Shown piece by piece: positions 17,126-26,703 of a stretch of DNA of 64,000 nucleotides (its first letter is position 1; each line of letters opens with the position of its first letter). The DNA is from Aeromicrobium choanae. GTDB taxonomy: Bacteria > Actinomycetota > Actinomycetes > Propionibacteriales > Nocardioidaceae. Under the pieces are notes generated by a model, which was not told where the DNA came from, ran no database searches, and was given only the letters and a program-made list of their open reading frames with translations. The stretch spans positions 2,356,001 to 2,420,000 of the forward strand of contig NZ_LT796768.1 of the NCBI RefSeq assembly GCF_900167475.1, given 5' to 3'. The position numbers and the translations under genes were made by a program.

Positions 17126-17995
17126 TCACCGCTCGCCGAGCGGATCGACCGGGTGCCCGTCGACGAGCCGCATGAAGTGCAGGTGGCACCCCGTGGAGAA
17201 CCCGGTCGACCCGACACGGCCCACGACGTCGCCGGCGACCACCTGCTGGCCGCGGTGCACCGCGACCGAGCCCAGGTGGGCGTAGGACGTGGCGATTCCA
17301 CCGCCGTGCTCGACCTGGACCTGCAGGCCGTAGGCGCCGCTGGGCTCCGCCCGGCCGACCCGGCCGGCCCCCGCGGCGGGGACGGGGGTCCCGCACGCGG
17401 CACCGATGTCCACGCCGTCGTGGAGCTTGCGCGCACCGGTGACCGGGTGCACCCGCATCCCGAACGCCGAGGTCACGGGTCCGTCGAGGGGAAGGTCTCC
17501 GGTGCCGGCTCCGGGTGGCTCCGGCGGCGATCCATCCGGGTCGATCAGCCGGTACGAGCCCGCGGTGGCGAGCAGGTCGGCCGGGTCGAGGTACTCGTCG
17601 CCGCGCAGCCGGCCGAGGTTCAGGCAGGTCCGGCGGCACGAGGGGTGGCCGCCGAGGAGCCGCCCGATCGGCTGTCCGGCGGTCACGGCGTCGCCGACCC
17701 GGACGGCGGGGGAGACGGGTTGGTAGGTCGAGCGCTCGCCGCCGTGCTCGATCGTGATCGTCCAGACGCCCGCGACGCGCCCCGCGAACGTGACCCGCCC
17801 GACCGCGACGGCGCGGACGGTCTGGCCCGCCCGGCCCGGGATGTCGACCCCGCGGTGGCCGGCTCCGTACTCGGAGTCGGGCGGGTCGAACGGACGGTCG
17901 ATCCGGTGCTCGCCGATCGGCCAGGTCCACGGGGCGGCCGCGGCGGGCGCGACGGAGGAGGCGAGCAGGATCGTCACGAGCAGGGCACGAAGCAT
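17126..17995 (-). CDS. secreted protein with two tandem M23 peptidase domains
   Basis: A 289-residue exported protein of the LytM/M23 type, expected to act on peptidoglycan outside the cell. A signal peptide (LRALLVTILLASSVAPAAAA) is followed by a first M23 domain (about 25-140) and a second (about 165-285). The second has the zinc pattern in LHDGVDIG and CHLHF and looks active. The first keeps HRGVDIPG but has CLNLG where HxH should be, so it has probably lost catalysis. ATG 17995 starts right at the signal peptide. M23 genes next to rpsB are usual in actinobacteria, but single-domain versions are more common. Confidence 0.88.
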   Translation of the reverse strand: MLRALLVTILLASSVAPAAAAPWTWPIGEHRIDRPFDPPDSEYGAGHRGVDIPGRAGQTVRAVAVGRVTFAGRVAGVWTITIEHGGERSTYQPVSPAVRVGDAVTAGQPIGRLLGGHPSCRRTCLNLGRLRGDEYLDPADLLATAGSYRLIDPDGSPPEPPGAGTGDLPLDGPVTSAFGMRVHPVTGARKLHDGVDIGAACGTPVPAAGAGRVGRAEPSGAYGLQVQVEHGGGIATSYAHLGSVAVHRGQQVVAGDVVGRVGSTGFSTGCHLHFMRLVDGHPVDPLGER

Positions 17996-18306
17996 GCCCC
18001 GAGCCAAGCGATCCGGTGCCGCGGGCGGAACCGCCTGGCGGGACCCTGTGGACCGGTGATCCGACCGCGTGCGGGCCTGTGGACACCGGCGGTTCAGCCC
18101 ACCGTGGCACCGATTTCCTCCGGCGCGTGCCGGTGCACTAGACTGGGCACATCCGTCCTCTGGGCGGAAATTCGCGTGTCCTCTCCCGTGACGTGTTGCA
18201 CCGAACGGGGCGCGATCCAGGTCCCATCCTCGATGGGTGGCCCGCGTCGGACACCAGGGCATCGCCGCCGGCGGTGCGTCAACTTGGTTTGAAAGGAAGT
18301 ACGGCC
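17996..18306. promoter_or_regulatory. divergent intergenic region and rpsB leader
   Basis: This 311-base gap holds the upstream sequences of the minus-strand M23 gene and of rpsB. TAGACT at 18139-18144 is a fair -10 candidate for rpsB and would leave a leader of about 160 bases. The rpsB ribosome site is GAAAGGAAG just before 18301. Two TGTGGAC motifs, one each side of 18060, resemble imperfect DnaA boxes. I see no coding sequence. Confidence 0.4.
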
Positions 18307-19305
18307 ATGGCCGTCGTCACCATGCGTCAGCTGCTCGAGAGCGGCGTGCACTTCGGGCACCAGACCCGTCGTTGGAACCCGAAGATGAAGCGCTTCATCA
18401 TGACCGAGCGCAACGGCATCTACATCATCGACCTGCAGCAGTCGCTGTCCTACATCGACTCGGCGTACGAGTTCGTCAAGAGCACCGTCGCCCGCGGTGG
18501 CTCGATCCTGTTCGTCGGCACCAAGCGCCAGGCGCAGGAGCCCGTCGAGGAGCAGGCCAAGCGCGTCGGCATGCCCTACGTCAACCAGCGTTGGCTCGGC
18601 GGCATGCTCACGAACTACACCACGATGTCCGCTCGCCTCCAGCGCATGAAGGAGCTCGAGGAGATCGACTTCGACGACGTCGCGGGCTCCAACCGCACGA
18701 AGAAGGAACTCCTTCAGATGCGTCGCGAGTACACCAAGCTCAACCGCACCCTCGGCGGCATCCGCGACATGGGCCGCGTGCCCAACGCCGTGTGGATCGT
18801 CGACACGAAGAAGGAGCACCTCGCGGTCGACGAGGCCAAGAAGCTCAACATCCCGATCGTCGCGATCCTGGACACCAACTGCGATCCCGACGACGTCGAC
18901 TACCCGATCCCGGGCAACGACGACGCGATCCGCTCGGTGGGCCTGCTGACGCGCGTCATCGCCGACGCCGTCGCCGACGGCCTCATGTCGCGCGGTGGCG
19001 CCAAGACGGGCGAGGAGGCCCCGGGCCAGGAGCTCGGCGCCGAGGAGCCCATGGCCGACTGGGAGAAGGAGCTGCTCGCGTCGAAGGCTGCGGAGTCCGC
19101 CGAGACCCCCGCCGCCGAGGCCCCGGCTGCCGAGTCCGCTGAGGCGCCTGCCGCCGAGGCTCCCGCTGCCGAGTCCGCTGAGGCGCCTGCCGCCGAGGCC
19201 CCGGCTGCCGAGTCCGCTGAGGCCCCCGCTGCCGAGGCTCCCGCTGCCGAGTCCGCTGAGGCGCCTGCCGCCGAGGCCCCGGCCGAGACTCCCACCGAGT
19301 CCTGA
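18307..19305 (+). CDS. rpsB: 30S ribosomal protein S2 with repetitive C-terminal tail
   Basis: S2 binds the 30S head-body junction and is needed for S1 or mRNA engagement. The conserved core occupies about residues 1-240, with [43 protein letters not shown] and [12 protein letters not shown]. After residue 262 comes an acidic, alanine- and proline-rich tail of five 13-residue repeats, making the protein 332 residues, longer than the 240-300 typical of the family. ATG 18307 follows GAAAGGAAG. A hairpin separates it from tsf. Confidence 0.97.
   Translation: MAVVTMRQLLESGVHFGHQTRRWNPKMKRFIMTERNGIYIIDLQQSLSYIDSAYEFVKSTVARGGSILFVGTKRQAQEPVEEQAKRVGMPYVNQRWLGGMLTNYTTMSARLQRMKELEEIDFDDVAGSNRTKKELLQMRREYTKLNRTLGGIRDMGRVPNAVWIVDTKKEHLAVDEAKKLNIPIVAILDTNCDPDDVDYPIPGNDDAIRSVGLLTRVIADAVADGLMSRGGAKTGEEAPGQELGAEEPMADWEKELLASKAAESAETPAAEAPAAESAEAPAAEAPAAESAEAPAAEAPAAESAEAPAAEAPAAESAEAPAAEAPAETPTES
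19093..19287 (+). repeat. five 39-base in-frame repeats in rpsB
   Basis: GAGTCCGC begins units at 19093, 19132, 19171, 19210 and 19249, an exact 39-base period. Each unit encodes a version of [13 protein letters not shown]. The units differ mainly at third positions, so the array is partly diverged at DNA level while the peptide is conserved. Confidence 0.9.
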
Positions 19306-19320
19306 GCCACTCTGACCACT

Positions 19321-19351
19321 GGCCGGCCCGACGCGATCCGTCGGGCCGGCC
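19321..19351 (+). terminator. hairpin between rpsB and tsf
   Basis: A perfect 13-base GC-rich stem (19321-19333 with 19339-19351) with a CGATC loop lies 22 bases before tsf. It may lower tsf expression relative to S2 by partial termination or protect the rpsB message. Confidence 0.65.
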
Positions 19352-19372
19352 CCACCAGAACCGAGGTTGAAC

Positions 19373-20188
19373 ATGGCAATCACTGCTGCCGATGTGAAGA
19401 AGCTCCGCGACGCCACGGGCGCGGGCATGATGGACGCCAAGAAGGCCCTCACCGAGGCCGATGGCGATTTCGACAAGGCCGTCGAGGTCCTGCGGATCTC
19501 GGGCGCGGCCAAGGCCGCCAAGCGCGGCGCTGAGCGCGAGGCCTCCTCGGGCCTGGTCGCCAACGCCGGCTCCGCCCTGGTCGAGCTCAACTCCGAGACC
19601 GACTTCGTCGCGAAGAACGACCAGTTCATCGCGCTCGCCGAGCGTCTCGCCGTCGCGGCCGACGCCGCCAAGCCGGCCGACGCCGAGGAGTTCGCGAAGG
19701 TCCAGCTCGACGACGGCAAGACCGTCGCCGAGACGATCAGCGCGCTCGCCGCGGTCATCGGCGAGAAGCTCGAGCTCGGTCGCGTGAGCGCCCGCTCGGG
19801 TCAGGTCGCCACCTACATGCACCGTCGTGCCAGCGACCTGCCGCCGGCCGTCGGCGTGCTCGTCGAGTACGAGGGCGACAACCTGGACGCCGCGCGTTCG
19901 GTCGCGATGCAGATCGCTGCCATGCGCCCGCGCTGGCTGACCCGCGAGGACGTGCCCGCCGACATCGTCTCCAAGGAGCGCGAGATCGCCGAGGCCACGG
20001 CCAAGGAGGAGGGCAAGCCCGAGCAGGCCCTGCCCCGGATCGTCGAGGGTCGTGTCAACGGCTTCTTCAAGGAGAACGTGCTGCTCGAGCAGTCGAGCGT
20101 CACCGACAACAAGAAGACCGTCAAGGCGGTCGCCGAGGAAGCCGGCATCACCGTCAAGGGCTTCAGCCACATCGAGGTCGGCGCCTGA
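19373..20188 (+). CDS. tsf: elongation factor Ts
   Basis: EF-Ts regenerates EF-Tu-GTP. The 271-residue product begins [20 protein letters not shown] with the UBA-like domain and the DAKKAL motif, then shows [26 protein letters not shown] around 55-80, the EF-Tu contact. ATG 19373 follows GAGG at normal distance; TTG 19367 is in frame but unlikely. It is co-transcribed with rpsB through a hairpin. A terminator follows, and pyrH and frr are not adjacent. Confidence 0.96.
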   Translation: MAITAADVKKLRDATGAGMMDAKKALTEADGDFDKAVEVLRISGAAKAAKRGAEREASSGLVANAGSALVELNSETDFVAKNDQFIALAERLAVAADAAKPADAEEFAKVQLDDGKTVAETISALAAVIGEKLELGRVSARSGQVATYMHRRASDLPPAVGVLVEYEGDNLDAARSVAMQIAAMRPRWLTREDVPADIVSKEREIAEATAKEEGKPEQALPRIVEGRVNGFFKENVLLEQSSVTDNKKTVKAVAEEAGITVKGFSHIEVGA

Positions 20189-20204
20189 GCCGCACCATCG
20201 ATCG

Positions 20205-20240
20205 ACGAGGGCCCCGTGGAGCGATCCGCGGGGCCCTCGT
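20205..20240. terminator. bidirectional terminator between tsf and nei
   Basis: A perfect 12-base stem (20205-20216 with 20229-20240) sits between the convergent ends of tsf and nei and should stop transcription from both sides. Confidence 0.8.
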
Positions 20241-20261
20241 GCATTCCCCGGCGGTGATCGT

Positions 20262-21068
20262 TCAGACGCGCGTGTCGCGCTGGCAGTTCGGGCACCAGTA
20301 GACGCGGCGCTGCTGGGTGGCGACGCGCCCCAGGGCGTCCTCGCGGACGGTGGTGCCGCAGCGCAGGCACGGCCGGTCGGTGCGGCCGAAGACCCAGTGC
20401 AGCTCGCCGGCGCGCAGGCTACCGGTGAACGAGCGCTCGATGCGATCGCGGTTGAGCCGGATCAGCTTCACGCCGCGGTCGACGATGCGGCCGAGATCGG
20501 CCTCGCCGACCGGCGTGTGGGGCTCGACCGCCGACAGGAACAGCATCTCGTTCACGAACTCGTTGCCGAACCCGGCGAGGTTCCGCTGGTCGTGCAGTGC
20601 CACGAAGATCGGCGCCGCGGGATCGCGCGCCAGGTTCGCGAGGGCGAGGCCCCGGTCGAAGTCCGGATCGAGGACGTCGGGCCCAAGGTGGCCCACCACC
20701 GTGTCCTCGTCCTCGCGCCGCAGCACCTCGACGATGCCGAGGCTGAAGCCGACGGCCACCCACGCGTCGGTGCTGACGATCGCCCGCACCGTGTGGGCCG
20801 GCCGCCGCAGCCCTCGTCCACCGCGTCGCACCGTGGCCGGGCGGTAGAGGTGCCAGGAGCCCTCCATCTTGAGGTGGGAGTGGATCGTCCACGCGTCGGT
20901 GCGCATCAGCAGGTGCTTGCCGCGCGGCACGACCTCGCGCAGCACCTCGCCGGACAGGTCGGTGGTGGCGTAGCGCGGCACCCGGAACTCGGTGGCGGTG
21001 AGCACCGAGCCCGCCAGCGCCTCGTGCAGGTGGTGGGCGGCCCGCCAGACGGTGTCGCCCTCAGGCAT
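20262..21068 (-). CDS. nei: Fpg/Nei family DNA glycosylase (endonuclease VIII-like)
   Basis: A bifunctional glycosylase/AP lyase that removes oxidised bases. The 268-residue product starts PEGDTVWRAAHHL (P2 and E3 are the catalytic pair, and D at position 5 is typical of Nei rather than Fpg). It contains the helix-two-turn-helix near LAGFGNEFVNEMLFLS and a C-terminal zinc finger (CLRCG ... YWCPNCQ). The ATG lies eight bases inside the end of lhr, so the pair is coupled; the same adjacency is known in mycobacteria (Rv3296-Rv3297). Confidence 0.92.
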   Translation of the reverse strand: MPEGDTVWRAAHHLHEALAGSVLTATEFRVPRYATTDLSGEVLREVVPRGKHLLMRTDAWTIHSHLKMEGSWHLYRPATVRRGGRGLRRPAHTVRAIVSTDAWVAVGFSLGIVEVLRREDEDTVVGHLGPDVLDPDFDRGLALANLARDPAAPIFVALHDQRNLAGFGNEFVNEMLFLSAVEPHTPVGEADLGRIVDRGVKLIRLNRDRIERSFTGSLRAGELHWVFGRTDRPCLRCGTTVREDALGRVATQQRRVYWCPNCQRDTRV

Positions 21069-24000
21069 CGAGCCGCAGCCCCTTCAGGTGGGCCTCGAAG
21101 CCCGCGGCGGCGAGCGCCTCGCCCAGCGGGGTGGAGGCGACGGGCTCACCGTCGGCCGTCTGCACCGTGACCCGGCCGAGGCGTCCACGCCGCACGGTCT
21201 GTACGAGCGAGGCGGCGGCGGCCGCGAGCGCGATCGGGTCGTCGGTGAAGGTGAGCGCCGACTTGCCGCCGCGCTCGAGGTAGATCGCGGCTCGGCCGTC
21301 GTGAACCACCACGAGCGATCCGGCCTTGCGGGCGGGGCGATGGCCTTCGGAGCCGCGGTCGGGCCACGGGAGGGCGGCCCCGAACGGGTTCGCCGGATCG
21401 GTGGCCGCGAGGGTGACGGCGGGCGCCTCGGCCGGCTCGTCGGAGTCGCGCACGAAGGACCGCAGCCGATCCACGACGCCGGGTGCGGCGAACTGGGCCG
21501 CGCCGAGTGAGTCGACGAAGTAGCCGCGCAGGGCCGTGCCGTTCTGCTCCATCTCACGCAGCACGCGATAGGCGGCCGCGAAGCCCCCGGGGGTCTGCTC
21601 GGCCTGGACCGATCCGCGGGTGACGACGCCGTAGCGGTTCAGGAGGGTCTCGGCGCGGGCGACCATCTCGGCCGTGGTCTGGCCGCCCAGCGGGACGGAG
21701 AACCAGCGGCCCGAGGCGATCGGCGGGACGATCGCGCGCGGGGCCCGCATCCGCCCGCCGACCATCCGGGCCCGCGGCGCCTGGCGCCGGGTGCGGTGGG
21801 TGCCACCGCCGGCCACGAGGCTGCGCACGGGCGCGAAGGTGTCGTTGCTGACCTGGCCGCTCCAGACCAGCTCCCAGAGCCCCTCGACGAGGCCCTCGCG
21901 CTCGGTGTCCTCGACGCGGGACGCCAGCTCGCCGAAGAGCCACGCGCCCGAGTCGCCCAGCACCTCGAGCAGGCGACCGGCGGCGGTGTCGGAGCCGGCG
22001 TCGACGAGGTCGCCGGTGGTGAGGGCCGGGGTGTCCCCGGGCAGCAGGCGGATCCAGCCATCGCGGCCGGGGAGGGTGCCGGCGCCCGTCCACGTGATCT
22101 CGCCCGCCGTGGTGAGCTCGTCGAGCATCGCCGGGGAGTAGTCGGTCACCCGGGCAGGCAGCACGAGGCTCTCCCACGCGCTGGCGGGCAGGGCGGCCCC
22201 GGTCAGCTGGTCGACGACGGTGAGGACGCCGTCGACGCCGCGCAGTCGCGACCCGACGTGCTGCCACGCGGGCAGGAAGCGGGCGAATGCCGCGGAGTCG
22301 ACCGGCTCGACCTGCTTGCGCGCCGCCGCGAGCGAGCGGTTGCGCAGTCGGCGCAGCACCTCGGAGTCGACCCACTCGGCCTCTCCCGAGGCCACCGGCA
22401 GGAACTCGCCGCGGGTGACGCGGCCCGCCTCGCTCAGGCGCTGCAGCGCGTCGCGCACCACCGCGGGACCGAGCGCGAGACGCCGCGAGACGTCCTCTCC
22501 GGTGAAGGGGCCGTGCGTGCGGGCGTAGCGGGCGACGAGCTCGCCGAGGGGGTCGTTCCCCGTGGCCAGGTGCGCGTCGGCGACGCCGAGCGGGAGCGCG
22601 GTGCCCAGCGCCTCGCGCAGACGACCGGCATCCTCGATGGCCGCCCACCGGGCCTGGCCGCCGACCTGGACCTCGATGGCGCGGCGGGACTCGCGCAGCT
22701 CCTTCAGCCAGGCGCCCGCCTCCAGCCGTGCGTCCTCGCGGGTGCGCTCGGCGACCTCCTCGACCGACAGCGGGCCGAGCAGCCGCAGCAGGTCGGACAC
22801 ACCCTCGATGTCCTTGGCCTGCCGCTCGGGCACGAGTCGCTGGAGCTCGGCCTCGGTCAGGGCGACGACCTCGGGATCGAGCAGCTCGCGCAGGTCGGCC
22901 CGGCCCAGCAGCTGGCCCAGCAACTCGGGGTCGAGCGTGAGCGCGGCGGCGCGGCGCTCGGCCAGGGGCAGGTCACCGTCGTAGAGGAAGGCGCCGACGT
23001 AGCCGAACAGCAGGCGCTGGGCGAACGGCGAGGCGTTGTCGGTGCCGACCTCGACGAGGGCGACCTCGCGCGAGCGGAGCCGGCGGGCGAGCGTGACGAG
23101 CGCCGGCAGGTCGTACACGTCCTGCAGGACCTCGCGCGCGGTCTCGAGCAGGATCGGGAAGTCGGGGTACTTGCGGGCGACGTCGAGCAGCATCGCGGCG
23201 CGGCGGCGCTGCTGCCACAGGGGTGCCCGGGTTCCGGGGTTGCGCCGAGGGAGCAGCAGGGCGCGCGCGGCACACTCGCGGAAGCGCGCGGCGAACAGGG
23301 CCGAGCCGCCGACCAGCTCGGTGATCTGGGGCTCGAGGTCCTCGGGGTCCTCGAGGTCGAACAGGTCGGCACCCGGCGGCTCGCCGGTGACGTCGGGGAC
23401 CCGCACCACGATGCCGTCGTCGGACGCCACGACGGCACCGTCGACACCGAAACGCTGCTCGATCCGCCGGCCCACCAGCAGCGCCCACGGGGCGTGCACG
23501 GCGCGCCCGTACGGCGAGAGCAGGACGAGCCGCCAGTCGCCGACCTCGTCGCGGAAGCGCTCGACCACGAGCGTGGTGTCGGTCGGCAGCTGGCGGGTGG
23601 CCTCGTACTGGTCCTTCACGAGCGCTGCCAGGTTGCCGACGGCGTTGGCGTCGAGGCCCACCTGCTCGACCCGGGCCCGCTGCTTGGCGGGGGAGAGGGC
23701 GCTCAGCTCGCGCAGGAACGCGCCCATCGCCTCGCCCAGCTCGTAGGGGCGCCCCATCGCGTCGCCGCGCCAGAACGGCAGCCGGGCGGGCTGGCCGAAG
23801 GCCGGCACCACGATGACCCGGTCGGACGTGATCTCCAGGATGCGCCAGCTGGTGGCGCCGAGGGCGATGACGTCGTTGATCCGCGACTCGTAGACCATCT
23901 CCTCGTCGAGCTCGCCGACGCGGCGGCCTGCGGTGCCCTCCTCGCCGGCCAGGACCACCGAGAACATGCCGCGGTCGGGGATCGTGCCGCCGCTGGTGAC

Positions 24001-25605
24001 GGCCAGCCGCTGGGCCCCGGGGCGGCCCGTGAGCGTGCCGGCCTGGCGGTCCCAGACCGCCCGGGGGCGCAGCTCGGCGAACTCGTCGGAGGGGTAGCGC
24101 CCCGCGACGAGGTCGAGCGTGGCCTCGTACGCCGCGTGGGGAAGGGTGGCGAACGGCGCCGACCGCCGCAGGGTCTCGAACCACGCCTCGACGTCGATCG
24201 GCTCGAGGGCGCACGCGGCGATGGTCTGCTGGGCGAGGATGTCGAGCGGGTTCGCGGGCACCGCGAGCCGTTCGATGCGCCCCGCCAGCATGCGCTCGAC
24301 GGTGACCGTGGTGGACAGCAGGTCGTGGCGGCCGGTGGGGAACACCAGCCCGCGCGAGACCTCGCCGACCTGGTGGCCGGCGCGACCCACGCGCTGCAGC
24401 CCCGAGGCGACCGATGGCGGCGCGGAGACCTGGATGACGAGGTCGACCGCGCCCATGTCGATGCCGAGCTCGAGGCTGGAGGTGGCCACGACGCACCGCA
24501 GGCGACCGGACTTCAGGTCGTCCTCGATGATCGCCCGCTGCTCCTTGCTGACGGAGCCGTGATGGGCGCGCGCGAGCACGGGCTCGGCGCCGGTGGACAC
24601 CCCGGAGAGCCCGCCCATGTGCGCGGGCTGGCGGCTTGCCGGCTCGGGCCGGTAGCCCGTCTCGCGCTCGACCCAGACCTCGTTCAGGCGCTGGGTGAGC
24701 CGCTCGGCCACCCCGCGGCTGTTGGCGAAGACGATCGTGGTGCGCGCCTGCTGGATCGCGTCGACGATCGCCTCCTCGACGTGGGGCCAGATCGTGCCGC
24801 CGGCCTCCTGGGGCCGTGACTCGTCGAGCCCTCGCGCGGCGCTGCCCTCGCGAGGCCCCTCGTGGCGGGGCGGCATCTCGGTGAGGTCCTCCACGGGAAC
24901 CCGCACCGACAGCTCGAGCCGTGAGGGGGCGTCGGGAGCGACGACCTCGACCGGGGCGCGGCCACCGAGGAACCGGGCCACCTCGTCGTGCGGGCTGACG
25001 GTGGCCGAGAGGCCGATCCGCTGGGCGGGGGAGTCGAGCAGGTCGTCGAGCCGCTCCAGCGAGACCGCCAGGTGCGCGCCACGCTTGGTGCCCGCGACGG
25101 CGTGGACCTCGTCGACGATCACCGTGTGGACACCGCGCAGCATGGCGCGCGAGGCCGACGTGAGGATCAGGAAGAGGGACTCGGGCGTGGTGATGAGCAC
25201 GTCGGGCGGGTGGGACTGCAGCCGGCGTCGTTCGGCCGGCGGCGTGTCGCCGGTGCGCACGCCGACCGACACCGGGGCCAGCTCCTGGCCCAGCCGCGCC
25301 GCCACCCCGGAGATGCCGACGAGGGGCGAGCGCAGGTTGCGCTCGACGTCGACGGCCAGCGCCTTGAGCGGCGAGATGTACAGCACGGAGGTGCCCTGCG
25401 TCTCGACCGTGGGATCGCGGTGCAGCAGGCCGTCGATGGCCGACAGGAACGCCGCGAGGGTCTTGCCCGATCCGGTGGGAGCGACCACGAGGGTGTGGCG
25501 GCCCTTCTCGATCGCGTCCCACGCACCGGTCTGGGCGGACGTGGGCGCGGTGAAGGACTCGTCGAACCACGTGGCGGTCGCGGGGCCGAAGGACATGGAA
25601 CCCAT
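21061..25605 (-). CDS. lhr: Lhr-family large helicase
   Basis: A 1514-residue superfamily 2 3'-to-5' DNA/RNA helicase of the long Lhr type, implicated in DNA repair. Motifs run in order: Walker A VAPTGSGKTLAAFLS (about 40), ITTPESLFLILTS, the DEVH box in VIVDEVHAVAGTKRG, LSATVSP, IVFANSRGVAERL and VGRAGHQVGEVSRG. A winged helix and a long C-terminal extension follow from about 850. Starts at 25605 (MGSMSFG) or 25596 fit; longer in-frame readings lack support. It is coupled to nei downstream by an eight-base overlap. Confidence 0.94.
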   Translation of the reverse strand: MGSMSFGPATATWFDESFTAPTSAQTGAWDAIEKGRHTLVVAPTGSGKTLAAFLSAIDGLLHRDPTVETQGTSVLYISPLKALAVDVERNLRSPLVGISGVAARLGQELAPVSVGVRTGDTPPAERRRLQSHPPDVLITTPESLFLILTSASRAMLRGVHTVIVDEVHAVAGTKRGAHLAVSLERLDDLLDSPAQRIGLSATVSPHDEVARFLGGRAPVEVVAPDAPSRLELSVRVPVEDLTEMPPRHEGPREGSAARGLDESRPQEAGGTIWPHVEEAIVDAIQQARTTIVFANSRGVAERLTQRLNEVWVERETGYRPEPASRQPAHMGGLSGVSTGAEPVLARAHHGSVSKEQRAIIEDDLKSGRLRCVVATSSLELGIDMGAVDLVIQVSAPPSVASGLQRVGRAGHQVGEVSRGLVFPTGRHDLLSTTVTVERMLAGRIERLAVPANPLDILAQQTIAACALEPIDVEAWFETLRRSAPFATLPHAAYEATLDLVAGRYPSDEFAELRPRAVWDRQAGTLTGRPGAQRLAVTSGGTIPDRGMFSVVLAGEEGTAGRRVGELDEEMVYESRINDVIALGATSWRILEITSDRVIVVPAFGQPARLPFWRGDAMGRPYELGEAMGAFLRELSALSPAKQRARVEQVGLDANAVGNLAALVKDQYEATRQLPTDTTLVVERFRDEVGDWRLVLLSPYGRAVHAPWALLVGRRIEQRFGVDGAVVASDDGIVVRVPDVTGEPPGADLFDLEDPEDLEPQITELVGGSALFAARFRECAARALLLPRRNPGTRAPLWQQRRRAAMLLDVARKYPDFPILLETAREVLQDVYDLPALVTLARRLRSREVALVEVGTDNASPFAQRLLFGYVGAFLYDGDLPLAERRAAALTLDPELLGQLLGRADLRELLDPEVVALTEAELQRLVPERQAKDIEGVSDLLRLLGPLSVEEVAERTREDARLEAGAWLKELRESRRAIEVQVGGQARWAAIEDAGRLREALGTALPLGVADAHLATGNDPLGELVARYARTHGPFTGEDVSRRLALGPAVVRDALQRLSEAGRVTRGEFLPVASGEAEWVDSEVLRRLRNRSLAAARKQVEPVDSAAFARFLPAWQHVGSRLRGVDGVLTVVDQLTGAALPASAWESLVLPARVTDYSPAMLDELTTAGEITWTGAGTLPGRDGWIRLLPGDTPALTTGDLVDAGSDTAAGRLLEVLGDSGAWLFGELASRVEDTEREGLVEGLWELVWSGQVSNDTFAPVRSLVAGGGTHRTRRQAPRARMVGGRMRAPRAIVPPIASGRWFSVPLGGQTTAEMVARAETLLNRYGVVTRGSVQAEQTPGGFAAAYRVLREMEQNGTALRGYFVDSLGAAQFAAPGVVDRLRSFVRDSDEPAEAPAVTLAATDPANPFGAALPWPDRGSEGHRPARKAGSLVVVHDGRAAIYLERGGKSALTFTDDPIALAAAAASLVQTVRRGRLGRVTVQTADGEPVASTPLGEALAAAGFEAHLKGLRLDA

Positions 25606-25694
25606 CGTGGCACCCGAGTCCGACAGCGGCGCTGCGACGGCGATCAGGCCCGGAAAACCGGCGAGCCGGGGGAAGGACGTCATCGCCCCTCAGG

Positions 25695-25700
25695 CATGCT
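25695..25700 (+). promoter_or_regulatory. -10-like hexamer of the DUF3048 gene
   Basis: CATGCT lies seven bases before ATG 25708. The first base deviates from TANNNT. A GAGGG stretch in the gap could instead be a short ribosome site. Confidence 0.35.
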
Positions 25701-25707
25701 TGAGGGC

Positions 25708-26697
25708 ATGAAGTTGCGGATGCTGTCGGTGACCTGTGCCCTCGTGCTGACCCTGGGCGCGTGCTCGGACGGGGAGGAGAAGCAGGCACCCGACCCCAAG
25801 GAGCCGGCCAGGACGACGGCGGCGAAGATCACGGCGATCAACCCGCTGACCGGCGCGACGCTGAAGAAGGCGCCCGCGAACCCCGTGTTCGTGGTCAAGG
25901 TCGACAACACCCCGGCCTCCGCTCCCCAGACGAACATCGACCGGGCCGACCTCGTCGTCGAGCAGACGGTGGAGGGCGGCATCACCCGACTCGCCGCCCT
26001 CTACTACACGGCGACCCCGTCGACCGTGGGCCACGTGCGCTCGATGCGCGCCACCGACATCGGCATCGCCAAGCCGGTCCGCGGGCAGATCGTCGCCTCC
26101 GGCGGCGCGGGGAAGACGATCTCGCGCATCAAGGACGCGGGCATCCCGATCCACTCCCAGGACGCCGGCTCCGCCGGGATGTCGCGCGACTCCGGGTACG
26201 CGCCGTACAACGTGGTCGTCGACCTCGGCACGCTCGCCAAGGACGTCAAGAACAAGCAGCCCGAGCGCTCCTACTTCCAGTGGGCCGGCGCGGGCGCCAC
26301 GGCGCCGAAGGGCCCGCAGGTCACGGCCGCGACCGTGAAGTTCTCGGGCAGCCACACCACGTCGTGGAAGTTCAACGGCAAGGCCTGGAAGCGCACGAAC
26401 GGCACGAGCGACAAGGAGTTCGGCGCGAAGAACCTCGTCGTGCTCTGGGCCGACGAGAAGGACGCCGGCTACACCGACCCGGCCGGCAACCCCGTGCCCG
26501 AGACGACCTTCCAGGGCGGCGGCAAGGCCGTGGTCTTCATCGGCGGCACCCGGGTGAACGCGAAGTGGAAGAAGGCGAACAACGCCTCCACGATCGTGCT
26601 GACGACCCGCGACGGCCAGCCGATGAAGCTGCCCCGCGGCAGGACGTGGATCGAGCTGCTCAGCAAGGGCGAGTCCACGGCGCTCAGCGCCCAGTAG
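25708..26697 (+). CDS. DUF3048 lipoprotein (YerB-like)
   Basis: A 329-residue exported lipoprotein. The signal peptide MKLRMLSVTCALVLTLGAC ends in a lipobox with the cysteine near residue 19. The mature part holds the DUF3048 N-domain (AKITAINPLTGATLKKAPA, VFVVKVDNTPASAPQTNID, VEGGITRLAALYY) and the C-domain (WKFNGKAWKRTNGT, ELLSKGE at the end). The family is found in Gram-positive bacteria and its biochemical role is unsettled. It converges closely on the MerR-type gene (six bases apart) and diverges from lhr. Confidence 0.88.
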   Translation: MKLRMLSVTCALVLTLGACSDGEEKQAPDPKEPARTTAAKITAINPLTGATLKKAPANPVFVVKVDNTPASAPQTNIDRADLVVEQTVEGGITRLAALYYTATPSTVGHVRSMRATDIGIAKPVRGQIVASGGAGKTISRIKDAGIPIHSQDAGSAGMSRDSGYAPYNVVVDLGTLAKDVKNKQPERSYFQWAGAGATAPKGPQVTAATVKFSGSHTTSWKFNGKAWKRTNGTSDKEFGAKNLVVLWADEKDAGYTDPAGNPVPETTFQGGGKAVVFIGGTRVNAKWKKANNASTIVLTTRDGQPMKLPRGRTWIELLSKGESTALSAQ

Positions 26698-26703
26698 GGC
26701 GGG

